Shown here piece after piece: positions 29,701 through 35,242 of a DNA stretch of 47,131 bases. Each line of letters opens with the position of its first letter. The first letter of the stretch is position 1. Source of the DNA: Clostridia bacterium (GTDB lineage Bacteria > Bacillota > Clostridia > Lachnospirales > Lachnospiraceae); NCBI GenBank assembly GCA_009929525.1, contig SAAH01000017.1, positions 1-47,131 on the forward strand, read 5' to 3'. The notes below the pieces were generated by a model. That model was given only the letters and a program-made list of their open reading frames with translations, made no database searches and was not told the origin of the DNA. A program made the position numbers and the translations under genes.

Positions 29701-32250
29701 GGGACTTCCTTTGAACTGAGTGGAACATTTGTAACGGGTATACAGGGACCACTCACATGGACATCTGATGAAAACGCAGAAAGCATCACAGGAAAACTGA
29801 TCGTTGGAAATGTATATACATTGACAGAGACCAATCCTTCTCCAGGATATCAGATGGCTGGAACAGTCAAAATCAAGTACATAACGGATGAAGGATGGAA
29901 GATGAGCACAGATGATGGTGCCTCTTGGGATTCTATCAGTGGAGATCTCTTGAAGATTGAAAATGAAAATAATAGTTTCACCTTGAAGAAGGTCGATGAG
30001 GACAACACTCCTTTGGAGGACAGCAGCTTTACGATCAAAGGAAAATTCACCGACACACCTTCTGACAGTGAGTCATCAACAAAAGAACTGTTAGGAACAG
30101 GAAAGTCATCAGAGACACTTACAGGGAAATTGATCTCAGATCAGGAATATGAGATCAAAGAAACAACGCCAACAGATGGATATACCGTTATGAAGCCTTT
30201 CACAGTAACGATGGGTAAAGATGGAAATATCAGCCTGGTTGGAGAGGGAAGAGCGGATGTAAACATTTCTTCCAACATAGTAACGGCAAAGAATACACAG
30301 ACAGATATTTCTATCAAGAAGGTAGATGATTCAGATCCAGCACAGCAGATAGGCGGTGCAAAGCTGAAACTGGAAGGAACATTTGCAGATGATACTAATG
30401 AGAAATCTTGGGAATCAAAGGCAGATGAAAGCTATAATCTGAAGGGTCTTGTAATTGTTGGGGAGACATATACGCTGACAGAGACAGAACGTATGACAGG
30501 ATATCTTGACTTTCCAGGTGCTGTGACTTTTAAAGTAACAGATGAAGGAACGATGGAGATTACGGCCAATCCAAATGGTAAGGATGAGACAGCGGCAGCA
30601 TCGCTTTCTGATGATGAGAAAGAGCTTGCAGTACGTAACGTGAAAGCACTGGGTATCGTAACACTTCAGAAAATCGATGCAGATACCCAGCTTCCGATCA
30701 ATGATGTTATATTTGCATTGTATGACAATGAGGATAATCTGATAAAAGATGGATTGGCTACCGGAAATTCATATGAAGCTTCCGATTGGTCAGCTACTGA
30801 TGCGACAGATGGAAAATTGACGATCGCAGGACTTGATCTTGGTTCTTATTATCTTCAGGAAATTGCAGCAGAGGGTTATCAGGTATCCAGTGAGAAACAT
30901 AATTTTACCATCGATAATGATAATGGTGCGCTGGATCCGTCTGTAGATCTTGTGACGATCGAGAATAAGCCAACAGAGTTATCTTTTGATAAGACCGAGT
31001 TGTACGTGGAAACGTGTTCAGACCCAACACTGGGGGATGATGTGCTTTCACCGGCACTGGAACGTCCTTTGGCAGGAGCAGAGTTCACAGCATACAGTGA
31101 CAAAGAGTGTTCAACATTGGTAACAAAAGAAACAAGTAATCTAAATGGACGAGTGACATTTAAGGGACTTGCAGCAGGAACTTACTGGATCAAAGAGACA
31201 TCAATCCCTGACGGCCATGATCAGAGTGCAAAAGATGATGTATATGAAGCACACTTTGCGTCAAATGGCACACTGGAGAGTTTTGGCATCATAGATGCGG
31301 TTACAGATATTGCTGCACCAGGTATCACAACAAAAATCACAAATGACGTACTCCGCACAGATATCGTACTCAATAAGGTATCGGAGACTGATCCAAATAA
31401 GAAATTACCAGACTCAACATACGGATTATTTGTGGATGACACCCAGACAGTGCAGGGCCAGAGATCATTTGCAGTTGCAAGAATGACTGAATTGTCAAAG
31501 GTTGCATTTACTTCAGGGCTGAAGCTTATCGCAAAAGCGAAGACCGATGAAAATGGAATGCTTAGATTCAATGGCATACTGGTGGGAAGAACCTATGTGA
31601 TCCAGGAACTGGAGGCACCAGATGGAAGTTTGGTTTCCAAGAATCCGATCACTCTGAAGTATGAAGTAGATGAAGACGGCGTACCGCAGATCAAACTGAC
31701 AGATGATGGATCAGGAACCGCAGTTGTTGATCCGGAAACTGGTGAGGTAGTATGGTTAGAGCCACCGGTTCAGGTGTCATTTGACAAAAAAGATGAAGAT
31801 GGAAAGCTGCTTGCCGGTGCTCGTCTGCAGGTTGTAGATACGAACGGTAATATAGTGGCAGGACCATGGACATCTTCCGCAGAATCAGGAAACGTTGTTG
31901 AAGGCGTATTGACCGGAGGAGAAACATACAAGCTGCAGGAACTTCAGGCACCTGAAGGATACGACAAGGCAGCCGATGTGGAATTCGTAGTTGATGATAC
32001 GCCAGCGGCACATGGCGAGAACCGTATACAACATGTGACAATGGTTGATCCTAAAACGGTAATACCAACCAGCCAAACAACAAGTACATCATCACAACAG
32101 AACACATCTGGAACCCAGACGACAAGTACGGGAGCAAAAACCAGTGATGCGATGGGAGATACAGTACCAATGATGGTAATGGTAATGCTGGCAGCAGCAT
32201 TTGCAGGAACAATGGCAGTAAAACGCATGCGGAGACAGCACAGGAGATAA
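20767..32250 (+). CDS. Giant multi-domain Cna-B/SpaA surface adhesin
   Basis: A 3827-aa secreted protein, probably a wall- or membrane-anchored adhesin. A signal peptide (about 1-32, ending ANALVYA) is followed by an acidic Ser/Thr linker, with Thr/Ser-rich repeats at about 281-350. Adhesin-type beta domains fill the region to about 1355. From 1361 on there are many SpaA-like domains (e.g. PLEGVVFNLYSD; LSGAVFDLYK). At least five Cna-B domains begin near 2259, 2377, 2520, 2616 and 2724, with KTW...RP and late ET/EE motifs of the kind that form Lys-Asn isopeptide bonds. Four to five related units run at 2842-3295 (IQKVDTADEPLEG, LKKVDEDNTPLED, IKKVDDSDP) and further SpaA-like domains to about 3750. 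The C-terminus has TGAKTSD, a hydrophobic helix (about 3799-3818) and a basic tail KRMRRQHRR. This is a sorting-signal layout without LPXTG. No sortase is nearby. Ligand unknown. Confidence 0.9.
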   Translation: MKRDIKKKIISVILCFTMVISMFMDANALVYANGSGTDEDLITGEAIPGSVSDKDSGESGQSMVGGSENTQTLPAATDGGQNVPESPKSQDMGSADGSDSTETDESDIPYAGAMMTEESLAHELTGVKWTNKEGKTTDVEAVDHKYSLEETEASDIHSLQLTYKIACSLQDGTRVHAGDHYIMSLPEQLKAASDATGEVLDNKDTAEEKAVAVYLIENGKVKVTFNDAAEGFDTSLEAVLTLEVTVTDDAWSTEETTEIKCTAVPTDAAVSIILPKRQLTETETSKTETSKTETSKTETSKTETPKMDTDTDSSDTDSSDTGSSDTALSDEASLDTASSDTAPLDANSSNAVLGEIIKNKLGGFYSLRAQAKTAADWTNDRSELELFAGTFSYVDTDNNTHYVPSTTDEDGKTVFDFSSVPFSTIDNLGMNLGFMVMKGSGERQIKVGDTFRYTLPDLFKVNNNLNPQSIYAPDGQVIATFIIENNTFVVTFADAVDPELGNESILGEVECEFELNESKLGENGTNPVEWQIQTEGTTYVFGAPGNPHTLKGIEKSGEFAASEDDSRIAWTIKVGTDPASAGVALAGVTITDTFTAGEMEYLKAYMGDTSGQEIDFTKVSDGNYTYTFPADSKAVAPQTITVVTRPSSATLKKAGESLEDVKVSNHVEMSTEPNATTKVDEPKGANGQATIPHPSITKQGTQIGADTIHYEISVNEDKSGRILKAVVTDQLMADENGNQSKLANNKVIINNKEYTALTTAPTRTQTSTYVTYIDNTIKIYFLGSDNPLADAYKIEFDAKIDIASVSENTELNFPNAATITGEFPWGGTGPGPGIDWKMPSIGTDFQVAHVEKETTAVDTATGIIDWSIKPSTRTNNFTDWTITDVIGASCVDKNGNYVVGTYTSKDGEDKVTHQIDQTYVSGSVKVWDIIEGNKNDITSACTINTNDISVTDAAGNSIATQELVITPDAAHLSHINNIEVTLQTKAVNFYYENSVDHIYNNAVHLNVVKQTESVEPFTFDAYDDANRSFKNDFLAKTSDYMVEDDPTDHTSTGYVHYQIEVNGNYMTTTGLSVTDDLTKLTATAKDSVGKSIAIPASSWLLQTAGDKGIKVTKYTAADAEGVDDTANFASAIAAWNTSKKIEANFPAGASRYVIDLYLTLSQDELLKLQQECSGNYTIHLSNEAQAGCDEFNDDRSITVTCERDDDAPDVGNKLVDKSAVEQEDNPGTLDYRININPNGVKLEGAKMTDTPDSSIDIDLNSVELHYAVHTAGGAIDNKNIGTAVASGWTKNLAVVGGKPALQVSLPDGTASYVLTYQAQVISAVPSGAVSNEVVLTSTNGPTDSSKYEAKVSSNSWGWLEKKAIYKFVKADEFGGKATPLEGVVFNLYSDVECKNLKRTAISNSQGIVSFYGLDFDQTYYYKEDAAPKEYKLLEGDAETGSFSIIEANGNNVTRSEAVLNNRLTYDKAVQIEKTFDMTGYEAGQSYPQSTFKLYMYPNGFNSGVKVPIKVTGSNGSYNYAASDSADAKEDLVNALPTSSSNDIASGQISIIGLPWGCYGIEEVTPGSGFAAYEGMKYFSIDLPDAEGETALTANYTPTNTSKDIGAEKTISNEQTQLTIHKTADTGHSLAGAVLSVYGTDDQGTKSTIAVNPITGAAITTTVPVGEDNEFIWDIKGIPAGTYYLCEDTAPTDQVLSKFADIKFSINVYGKITILSGISGTSLSGTTITVKDETAEATLKKLDQFGQAATNAQIDLEVYDPAEKDWTKTGDTWIVGTGDDANTSGQKTFTGLDRGVTYRFRETQVPAGYLNVTAATENTIQFHIDEYGNVVTSGTETYVLNNVTDAPTAYANVFDGGNTFTMRNERIMGQAQFTKVSVNQDEGNKKSLSGAVFDLYKVGAGEAGADLLIAKGMTSAANGLVSTLSEKDAVTNAETKLKLNQGLTVGNYYFKETKTSSDFILPEGDNAKVSFEVKSDGSDRYTWRTVGSNSADHVITASGPAAANKPNVVLVTLKKTDAASTDGNIILVTGAAYRLTGKDINGNSISKDAITRAANSQISYSDSQGNSYTYTTKDDGEAVFTDIPRSDENGYTIREITPAPGYTLNSSTWNTGVVSNNTNNTTRIIHLNDLDGAAAVTDTKTNLTINKADDKDAALKGATFTVTPASGKTFANGSSEPISILSGEATDTLSGKLVAGVSYTITETKEPDGAATLKPFTVTCNANGTFTLNKGGNAANDLTLTHDAATGNNTIKAVNHLSITGTKTWADDSNAYGTRPTADAFKSSLGLYIDYTEAGKADEKVTDAVFTWNSTAGNTWTYTISGISPAPEGASYVVKETVPANYTETSSGTVSVQADGAANANKDLVAGELTNTLRKTKLDVQKTWVGPLENNALPAGYLPDSVKVQVQRTINKEGSSTWNTVQKNNAALILEVSGSTDPAWKVTVSDLPATDAEGHPYYYRAVETELIYDSTSYTRDKAENVDTNTIGAFSISETPAWNSVQEGASFESSTSITNTLVTNGMEASKTWTDADDQDGVRPTSVTFYLLKDKVKLTGYDKTVNADSSWKAKWTNLPSKQIDGTDIEYSVEEAEVESYTTGYEGNEANGYTVTNTHTPALVNKTVTKNWSDGSNKDLTRPASLKVTLYGTWTDDEKTAHKEKAGEQTIMAPANSSNAWTYEFKNLPKYKAGQVGKEITYSVEEEAVPGYTLQAVGDDLLNMTNTADTMSISVKKTWNDAGNTNRPDTTLWLQQSIDGGKTWTNRGEAKTLAKQGDETISYPDLPVMYQAATNYQYRVVEKTGTNYVPVLDGTVEVNSETNVITATSDFITAAKDDEEQIDITNNITQTQIAKKDTNGDYLSGAHFKLEGTLTDGSTSYEWTSGNTAETFVGKLKVDTEYTLTETSPADGYEITSFNENFNYPNAAGDGKSLTLKEDKTGKLFYKLAEGNATEWAQMTDNLALIKDEQTNIQIQKVDTADEPLEGTSFELSGTFVTGIQGPLTWTSDENAESITGKLIVGNVYTLTETNPSPGYQMAGTVKIKYITDEGWKMSTDDGASWDSISGDLLKIENENNSFTLKKVDEDNTPLEDSSFTIKGKFTDTPSDSESSTKELLGTGKSSETLTGKLISDQEYEIKETTPTDGYTVMKPFTVTMGKDGNISLVGEGRADVNISSNIVTAKNTQTDISIKKVDDSDPAQQIGGAKLKLEGTFADDTNEKSWESKADESYNLKGLVIVGETYTLTETERMTGYLDFPGAVTFKVTDEGTMEITANPNGKDETAAASLSDDEKELAVRNVKALGIVTLQKIDADTQLPINDVIFALYDNEDNLIKDGLATGNSYEASDWSATDATDGKLTIAGLDLGSYYLQEIAAEGYQVSSEKHNFTIDNDNGALDPSVDLVTIENKPTELSFDKTELYVETCSDPTLGDDVLSPALERPLAGAEFTAYSDKECSTLVTKETSNLNGRVTFKGLAAGTYWIKETSIPDGHDQSAKDDVYEAHFASNGTLESFGIIDAVTDIAAPGITTKITNDVLRTDIVLNKVSETDPNKKLPDSTYGLFVDDTQTVQGQRSFAVARMTELSKVAFTSGLKLIAKAKTDENGMLRFNGILVGRTYVIQELEAPDGSLVSKNPITLKYEVDEDGVPQIKLTDDGSGTAVVDPETGEVVWLEPPVQVSFDKKDEDGKLLAGARLQVVDTNGNIVAGPWTSSAESGNVVEGVLTGGETYKLQELQAPEGYDKAADVEFVVDDTPAAHGENRIQHVTMVDPKTVIPTSQTTSTSSQQNTSGTQTTSTGAKTSDAMGDTVPMMVMVMLAAAFAGTMAVKRMRRQHRR
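21607..21815 (+). repeat. In-frame 15-bp tandem repeats in the adhesin gene
   Basis: Two adjacent blocks of pentapeptide repeats are encoded by 15-bp units. First come about five copies of ACATCTAAGACRGAG (ETSKT in the protein), then several copies of GATTCTTCAGATACA-like units (DSSDT) that decay towards 21815. Near-identical DNA units mean recent duplication and likely copy-number change by slippage, always in frame. The repeats form an extended Ser/Thr/Asp stalk. Confidence 0.85.
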
Positions 32251-32269
32251 AAAATACAAAAAGATACAA

Positions 32270-32313
32270 AAAGAGCACCGGATCACAAAATGATGTGATC
32301 CGGTGCTCTTTTT
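32270..32313. terminator. Strong bidirectional terminator after the adhesin gene
   Basis: A perfect 17-bp inverted repeat (arms 32270-32286 and 32295-32311, core AGAGCACCGGATCAC) with an 8-base loop and A/T runs on both sides. It separates the adhesin from the convergent lipoprotein gene and can serve both. Confidence 0.93.
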
Positions 32314-32359
32314 AAAATTTACTGCTGTTTATATGATACGAGCTGAGCTGTCTGATATA

Positions 32360-33346
32360 TTATGACAAAGAGCTAACTACAAGGTTGTCGATTGAGCTGA
32401 CAGCTTCATGTGTTAGAGGGTCCTGAACTTCGATGGAAGGAATCTCCATGGTATTGATCGTGGTGATCTGATTGCTGTCCAAATCCTCCTGGAAGATGGT
32501 CATTGCTCCGATTGCCTTTTTGCCAGCGGGAATCGTCTGGGTAAAAAGTGTATCAAGAGCGACACCATTTAACTTGGCAGAAGGAATGTAGAGTGAAATA
32601 TCGTGATCAGTATCATTTGCTATATACACTTTCCATATCTTTCCGAAAGCAGGATCATCGGACATGCCTTTTGATATCAATTTGAGGCCGTCTTCGTTAT
32701 ATATAGTTTCACCGGTCTCATCAAAAGTCTGAGAATTTCCATCCGGGTTTGCAGATATGGTAATAGTTTCTGAAGTATACAAAGTGGTATAAGTAGTTGG
32801 ATCGAGAAGAACGATTTTGGTTTCTATCGTTGACACATCTGTGATATTGCAGTCAGCCAGTTCTTCGGATAAAAACTGAACATCCCCTTCTCCGGATGCC
32901 TGAGCATTCAGCTCCATAAAACAGGTGGGTTCCATCATATAGCCATTGACAGATGTATCTGCAAGTATAACGGAATAATTCTGGTCGGTGGTATTGTCAC
33001 CACTTAGATGAAGGGCTGAAAGCTCATCATCCCATGCAGTTGCCTTGATAGTCACGCCATTGTATTCCAAAATCGTCTGTTCGGTCATCTGGGCATGGGG
33101 AGTGCTGGCAGCAGAAGAGTCCTCATCTTCATCAATAATCGTAGATTCACCATCTGTATCAGAAGCAGAGGTATTGTCTGCGGTATCTTCAACGTCATCT
33201 GAACTGTCATTTTTAGAACTGTCTACCTCATCCACGGATTCGGAAACAGGTGCACTTGACTGGTCATCATCAGCGGATGAACCACATGCAGCAAGAGAAC
33301 CAAGGCATAGAACTGTCGATAAAAGTAATATATATTTATTCTTCAT
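32360..33346 (-). CDS. Putative lipoprotein of unknown function
   Basis: A 328-aa exported lipoprotein. It has a basic start and hydrophobic stretch ending in the lipobox LAAC (Cys21) and then a Ser/Asp-rich tether of about 70 residues (SSADDDQSSAPVS ...). The mature region (about 95-328) looks like two beta-rich domains: one has YNGVTIKATAWDDELSALHL, the second LNGVALDTLFTQTIPAGKKAIGAMTI. This resembles Ig-like extracellular domains of Lachnospiraceae lipoproteins, but I cannot name a family. The start has AAAAGGAG upstream. It is transcribed alone from its own promoter and converges on the adhesin gene. Confidence 0.8.
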   Translation of the reverse strand: MKNKYILLLSTVLCLGSLAACGSSADDDQSSAPVSESVDEVDSSKNDSSDDVEDTADNTSASDTDGESTIIDEDEDSSAASTPHAQMTEQTILEYNGVTIKATAWDDELSALHLSGDNTTDQNYSVILADTSVNGYMMEPTCFMELNAQASGEGDVQFLSEELADCNITDVSTIETKIVLLDPTTYTTLYTSETITISANPDGNSQTFDETGETIYNEDGLKLISKGMSDDPAFGKIWKVYIANDTDHDISLYIPSAKLNGVALDTLFTQTIPAGKKAIGAMTIFQEDLDSNQITTINTMEIPSIEVQDPLTHEAVSSIDNLVVSSLS

Positions 33347-33369
33347 AGAAAATGCTCCTTTTTTCTTTC

Positions 33370-33398
33370 ATTATAAAGGTTAACAAAGCAAAAGTAAA
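33370..33398 (-). promoter_or_regulatory. Lipoprotein gene promoter
   Basis: On the minus strand, TTTACT (33393-33398) and a perfect TATAAT (33370-33375) are 17 bp apart, 24 bp before the start codon. Confidence 0.55.
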
Positions 33399-33426
33399 AT
33401 AAAATTCCCATTAACATTGTAAATCA

Positions 33427-33453
33427 TGGTATAATACCGTCAGGTATTATACC
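33427..33453 (+). promoter_or_regulatory. Extended -10 promoter inside an inverted repeat, upstream of the rlmD-type gene
   Basis: TGGTATAAT (33427-33435) is an extended -10 element. It is embedded in a perfect inverted repeat, GGTATAATAC (33428-33437) and GTATTATACC (33444-33453), separated by 6 bases. A protein binding the repeat would cover the -10 box and start site, so this looks like an operator; no candidate regulator is adjacent. Confidence 0.5.
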
Positions 33454-33522
33454 GGCCGAATGGGTAAGGGTCGCCCAGGCGATAGCATATCAAAAAATAA
33501 AATTTAGATGAGGAAAACATAG

Positions 33523-34674
33523 ATGAACAAAGAAAAATGTCCTTTTGCAAAAAAATGTGGCGGATGCCAGTATCAGGGAATGGAATATGAAGAGCAATTA
33601 AAAGAGAAGGAAAAATACGTTCGGAGCACACTTAAAGAGTTTGGCAAGCCGGAGCCGATCGTAGGAATGGAAGATCCTTATTTTTATAGAAATAAGGTTC
33701 ATTCAGTTTTCAAACATCACAGAAGCGGAGATGTGATCGCTGGTATCTATGAGGAAGGATCCCACAGGATTGTTCCGGTCACAGAATGTCAGATAGAAAA
33801 TCAGGAAGCAGACGCAGTGATCCAAACGATACGAAAACTTGCAAAGTCTTTCAAGATAAAGATATACAATGAAGACAGTGAATTTGGGCTGCTCCGTCAT
33901 GTCCTTATCCGAACAGGCCATGCTACAGGTGAGATGCTTGTAGTTTTAGTGGCAGCATCACCTGTATTTCCATCCAAGAATAATTTTGTGAAAGCACTTA
34001 GAAAAGAACATCCGTCCATTACCTCTGTGGTTTTGAATGTGAATAATAAAAGAACCAATATGGTACTTGGTGACAGAAATATTACCCTCTATGGAAAGGG
34101 TTATATAGAGGATGTACTTTGCGACTGTAGATTTAAGATTTCACCGAATTCATTTTATCAGGTCAATCCGGTCCAGACGGAGATTCTGTATAAGAAAGCT
34201 ATCAAGATGGCTAAGCTTACGGGAAAAGAACGGGTAGTGGATGCGTACAGCGGAATCGGTACGATAGGTCTGATCGCAGCATCACAGGCGAAGGAAGTCA
34301 TCGGTGTAGAACTTAATAAAGACGCTGTCAGAGATGCGGTTGGAAATGCAAAGAGAAACGGTATCAAGAATATACAGTTTTATCAGGAAGATGCAGGAAA
34401 ATTCCTGGTGTCCATGGCAGAACAGGGTGAAAAGGTTGACGTGGTATTTATGGATCCGCCGCGGGCGGGAAGTGATGAAGCATTCTTAGGTTCGATTGTC
34501 ACTATATCACCGGCTCGAGTGGTTTATGTTTCCTGTAATCCACAGACACTTGCAAGGGATCTTTTGTATATGAAGAAAAATGGGTATAAGGTTGAGCGGA
34601 TATGTCCGGTGGATATGTTTCCGTTTACGAACCACGTTGAGACGGTAGTATTGATGTCAAGGGTGAATAATTAA
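33523..34674 (+). CDS. RlmD/TrmA-family RNA (uracil-5-)-methyltransferase
   Basis: This family methylates carbon 5 of uracil in 23S rRNA or tRNA using S-adenosylmethionine. The 383-aa protein has an N-terminal iron-sulfur motif CX5CX2C (Cys6, Cys12, Cys15) with a likely fourth ligand Cys89. It then has the SAM-binding motif DAYSGIGTIGL, VIGVELNKDAV, the active-site motif FMDPPRAG (Asp311), and the catalytic cysteine in YVSCNPQTLARDL (Cys338). It is shorter than the 450-aa relatives because it has no N-terminal TRAM domain. Which RNA and which uracil it modifies cannot be read from sequence. It is the last gene of core type before the A+T-rich region. Confidence 0.88.
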   Translation: MNKEKCPFAKKCGGCQYQGMEYEEQLKEKEKYVRSTLKEFGKPEPIVGMEDPYFYRNKVHSVFKHHRSGDVIAGIYEEGSHRIVPVTECQIENQEADAVIQTIRKLAKSFKIKIYNEDSEFGLLRHVLIRTGHATGEMLVVLVAASPVFPSKNNFVKALRKEHPSITSVVLNVNNKRTNMVLGDRNITLYGKGYIEDVLCDCRFKISPNSFYQVNPVQTEILYKKAIKMAKLTGKERVVDAYSGIGTIGLIAASQAKEVIGVELNKDAVRDAVGNAKRNGIKNIQFYQEDAGKFLVSMAEQGEKVDVVFMDPPRAGSDEAFLGSIVTISPARVVYVSCNPQTLARDLLYMKKNGYKVERICPVDMFPFTNHVETVVLMSRVNN

Positions 34675-34941
34675 GGGTGTAATAAGATAAGCAAATAAAG
34701 GCTTTCCGTGGTTTGAGGTCTGGTTCTAAGCCGGAAGGATAATCGCGGATTTTTGCTATGAGGGAAGTTATCCAAGATTGGTGGATTACTCACCGGATTT
34801 ACGAATTTGAATATAGGATTGGTGGGTTGATAAGATTGCTGGCAAAAATGTGGTGAGTTGACAAGATGGCTATTGGCTTGAATAGATAAACAAGATTGAA
34901 ATGCACTTATAAAGTAATTACTTTTAAAGTACATATAAAGG
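34675..34941. other. Non-coding junction with degenerate repeats
   Basis: No gene is supported between the methyltransferase and the restriction operon. There is one hairpin, CTTTCCG (34702 onwards) with CGGAAGG (34732-34738). From about 34770 there are diffuse repeats of the type AAGATTGGTGG, TTGATAAGATTG, TTGACAAGATGG and ACAAGATTG. A minus-strand open frame over this stretch (34671-34934) has no ribosome binding site and low complexity. The stretch marks the change from core-like to A+T-rich composition and may be an old insertion boundary. Confidence 0.5.
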
Positions 34942-34970
34942 TTGAAATAAGAGTTGTAAAATGTTATGAT
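34942..34970 (+). promoter_or_regulatory. Promoter of the antitoxin/restriction operon
   Basis: TTGAAA (34942-34947) and TATGAT (34965-34970) are exactly 17 bp apart and end 23 bp before the antitoxin start. It is the only good promoter seen for the operon running to 44.6 kb. Confidence 0.7.
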
Positions 34971-34993
34971 AAAAAGAAAAGGTGGATTTAGGT

Positions 34994-35206
34994 ATGGATA
35001 AGGAAGATAAAGTCCAAAAGGAACCGATGGAATTCTATAACATGTCTGATTTTCTTAGAGGACAATCATCAAAATTAATTACTGGTTTATCAGATGAAGA
35101 TAAAACAGCTTTTGTTTTGAAAAATGGAAAGCCTGTAGCAGTTCTTATCTCCCACGAGAGATATGAAAGATTATTAAAAGCAGGTATAGATATTACTGAA
35201 TACTAA
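34994..35206 (+). CDS. Phd/YefM-type antitoxin-like protein, no toxin partner
   Basis: A 70-aa protein of the prevent-host-death family. NMSDFLRGQSSKLITGL corresponds to the N-terminal DNA-binding fold, then AFVLKNGKPVAVLISHERYERLLKAG is the typical Phd/YefM core. The start ATG 34994 has AAAGGTGG 8 bases upstream; an in-frame GTG (34982) overlaps that site and is unlikely. No RelE, Doc or PIN-type toxin gene follows; the next gene, 36 bp on, is hsdM. In the family these proteins repress their own promoter, so it may act as transcriptional regulator of the restriction operon rather than as an antitoxin (inference). Confidence 0.82.
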   Translation: MDKEDKVQKEPMEFYNMSDFLRGQSSKLITGLSDEDKTAFVLKNGKPVAVLISHERYERLLKAGIDITEY

Positions 35207-35242
35207 ATATAAAACACTTAATAGATGAGAGAGGTTAAATGA

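Noticed and set aside
34671-34934. Minus-strand open frame of 87 codons in the junction
   Set aside because: Repetitive, no ribosome binding site, no similarity I recognise; better explained by degenerate non-coding repeats.
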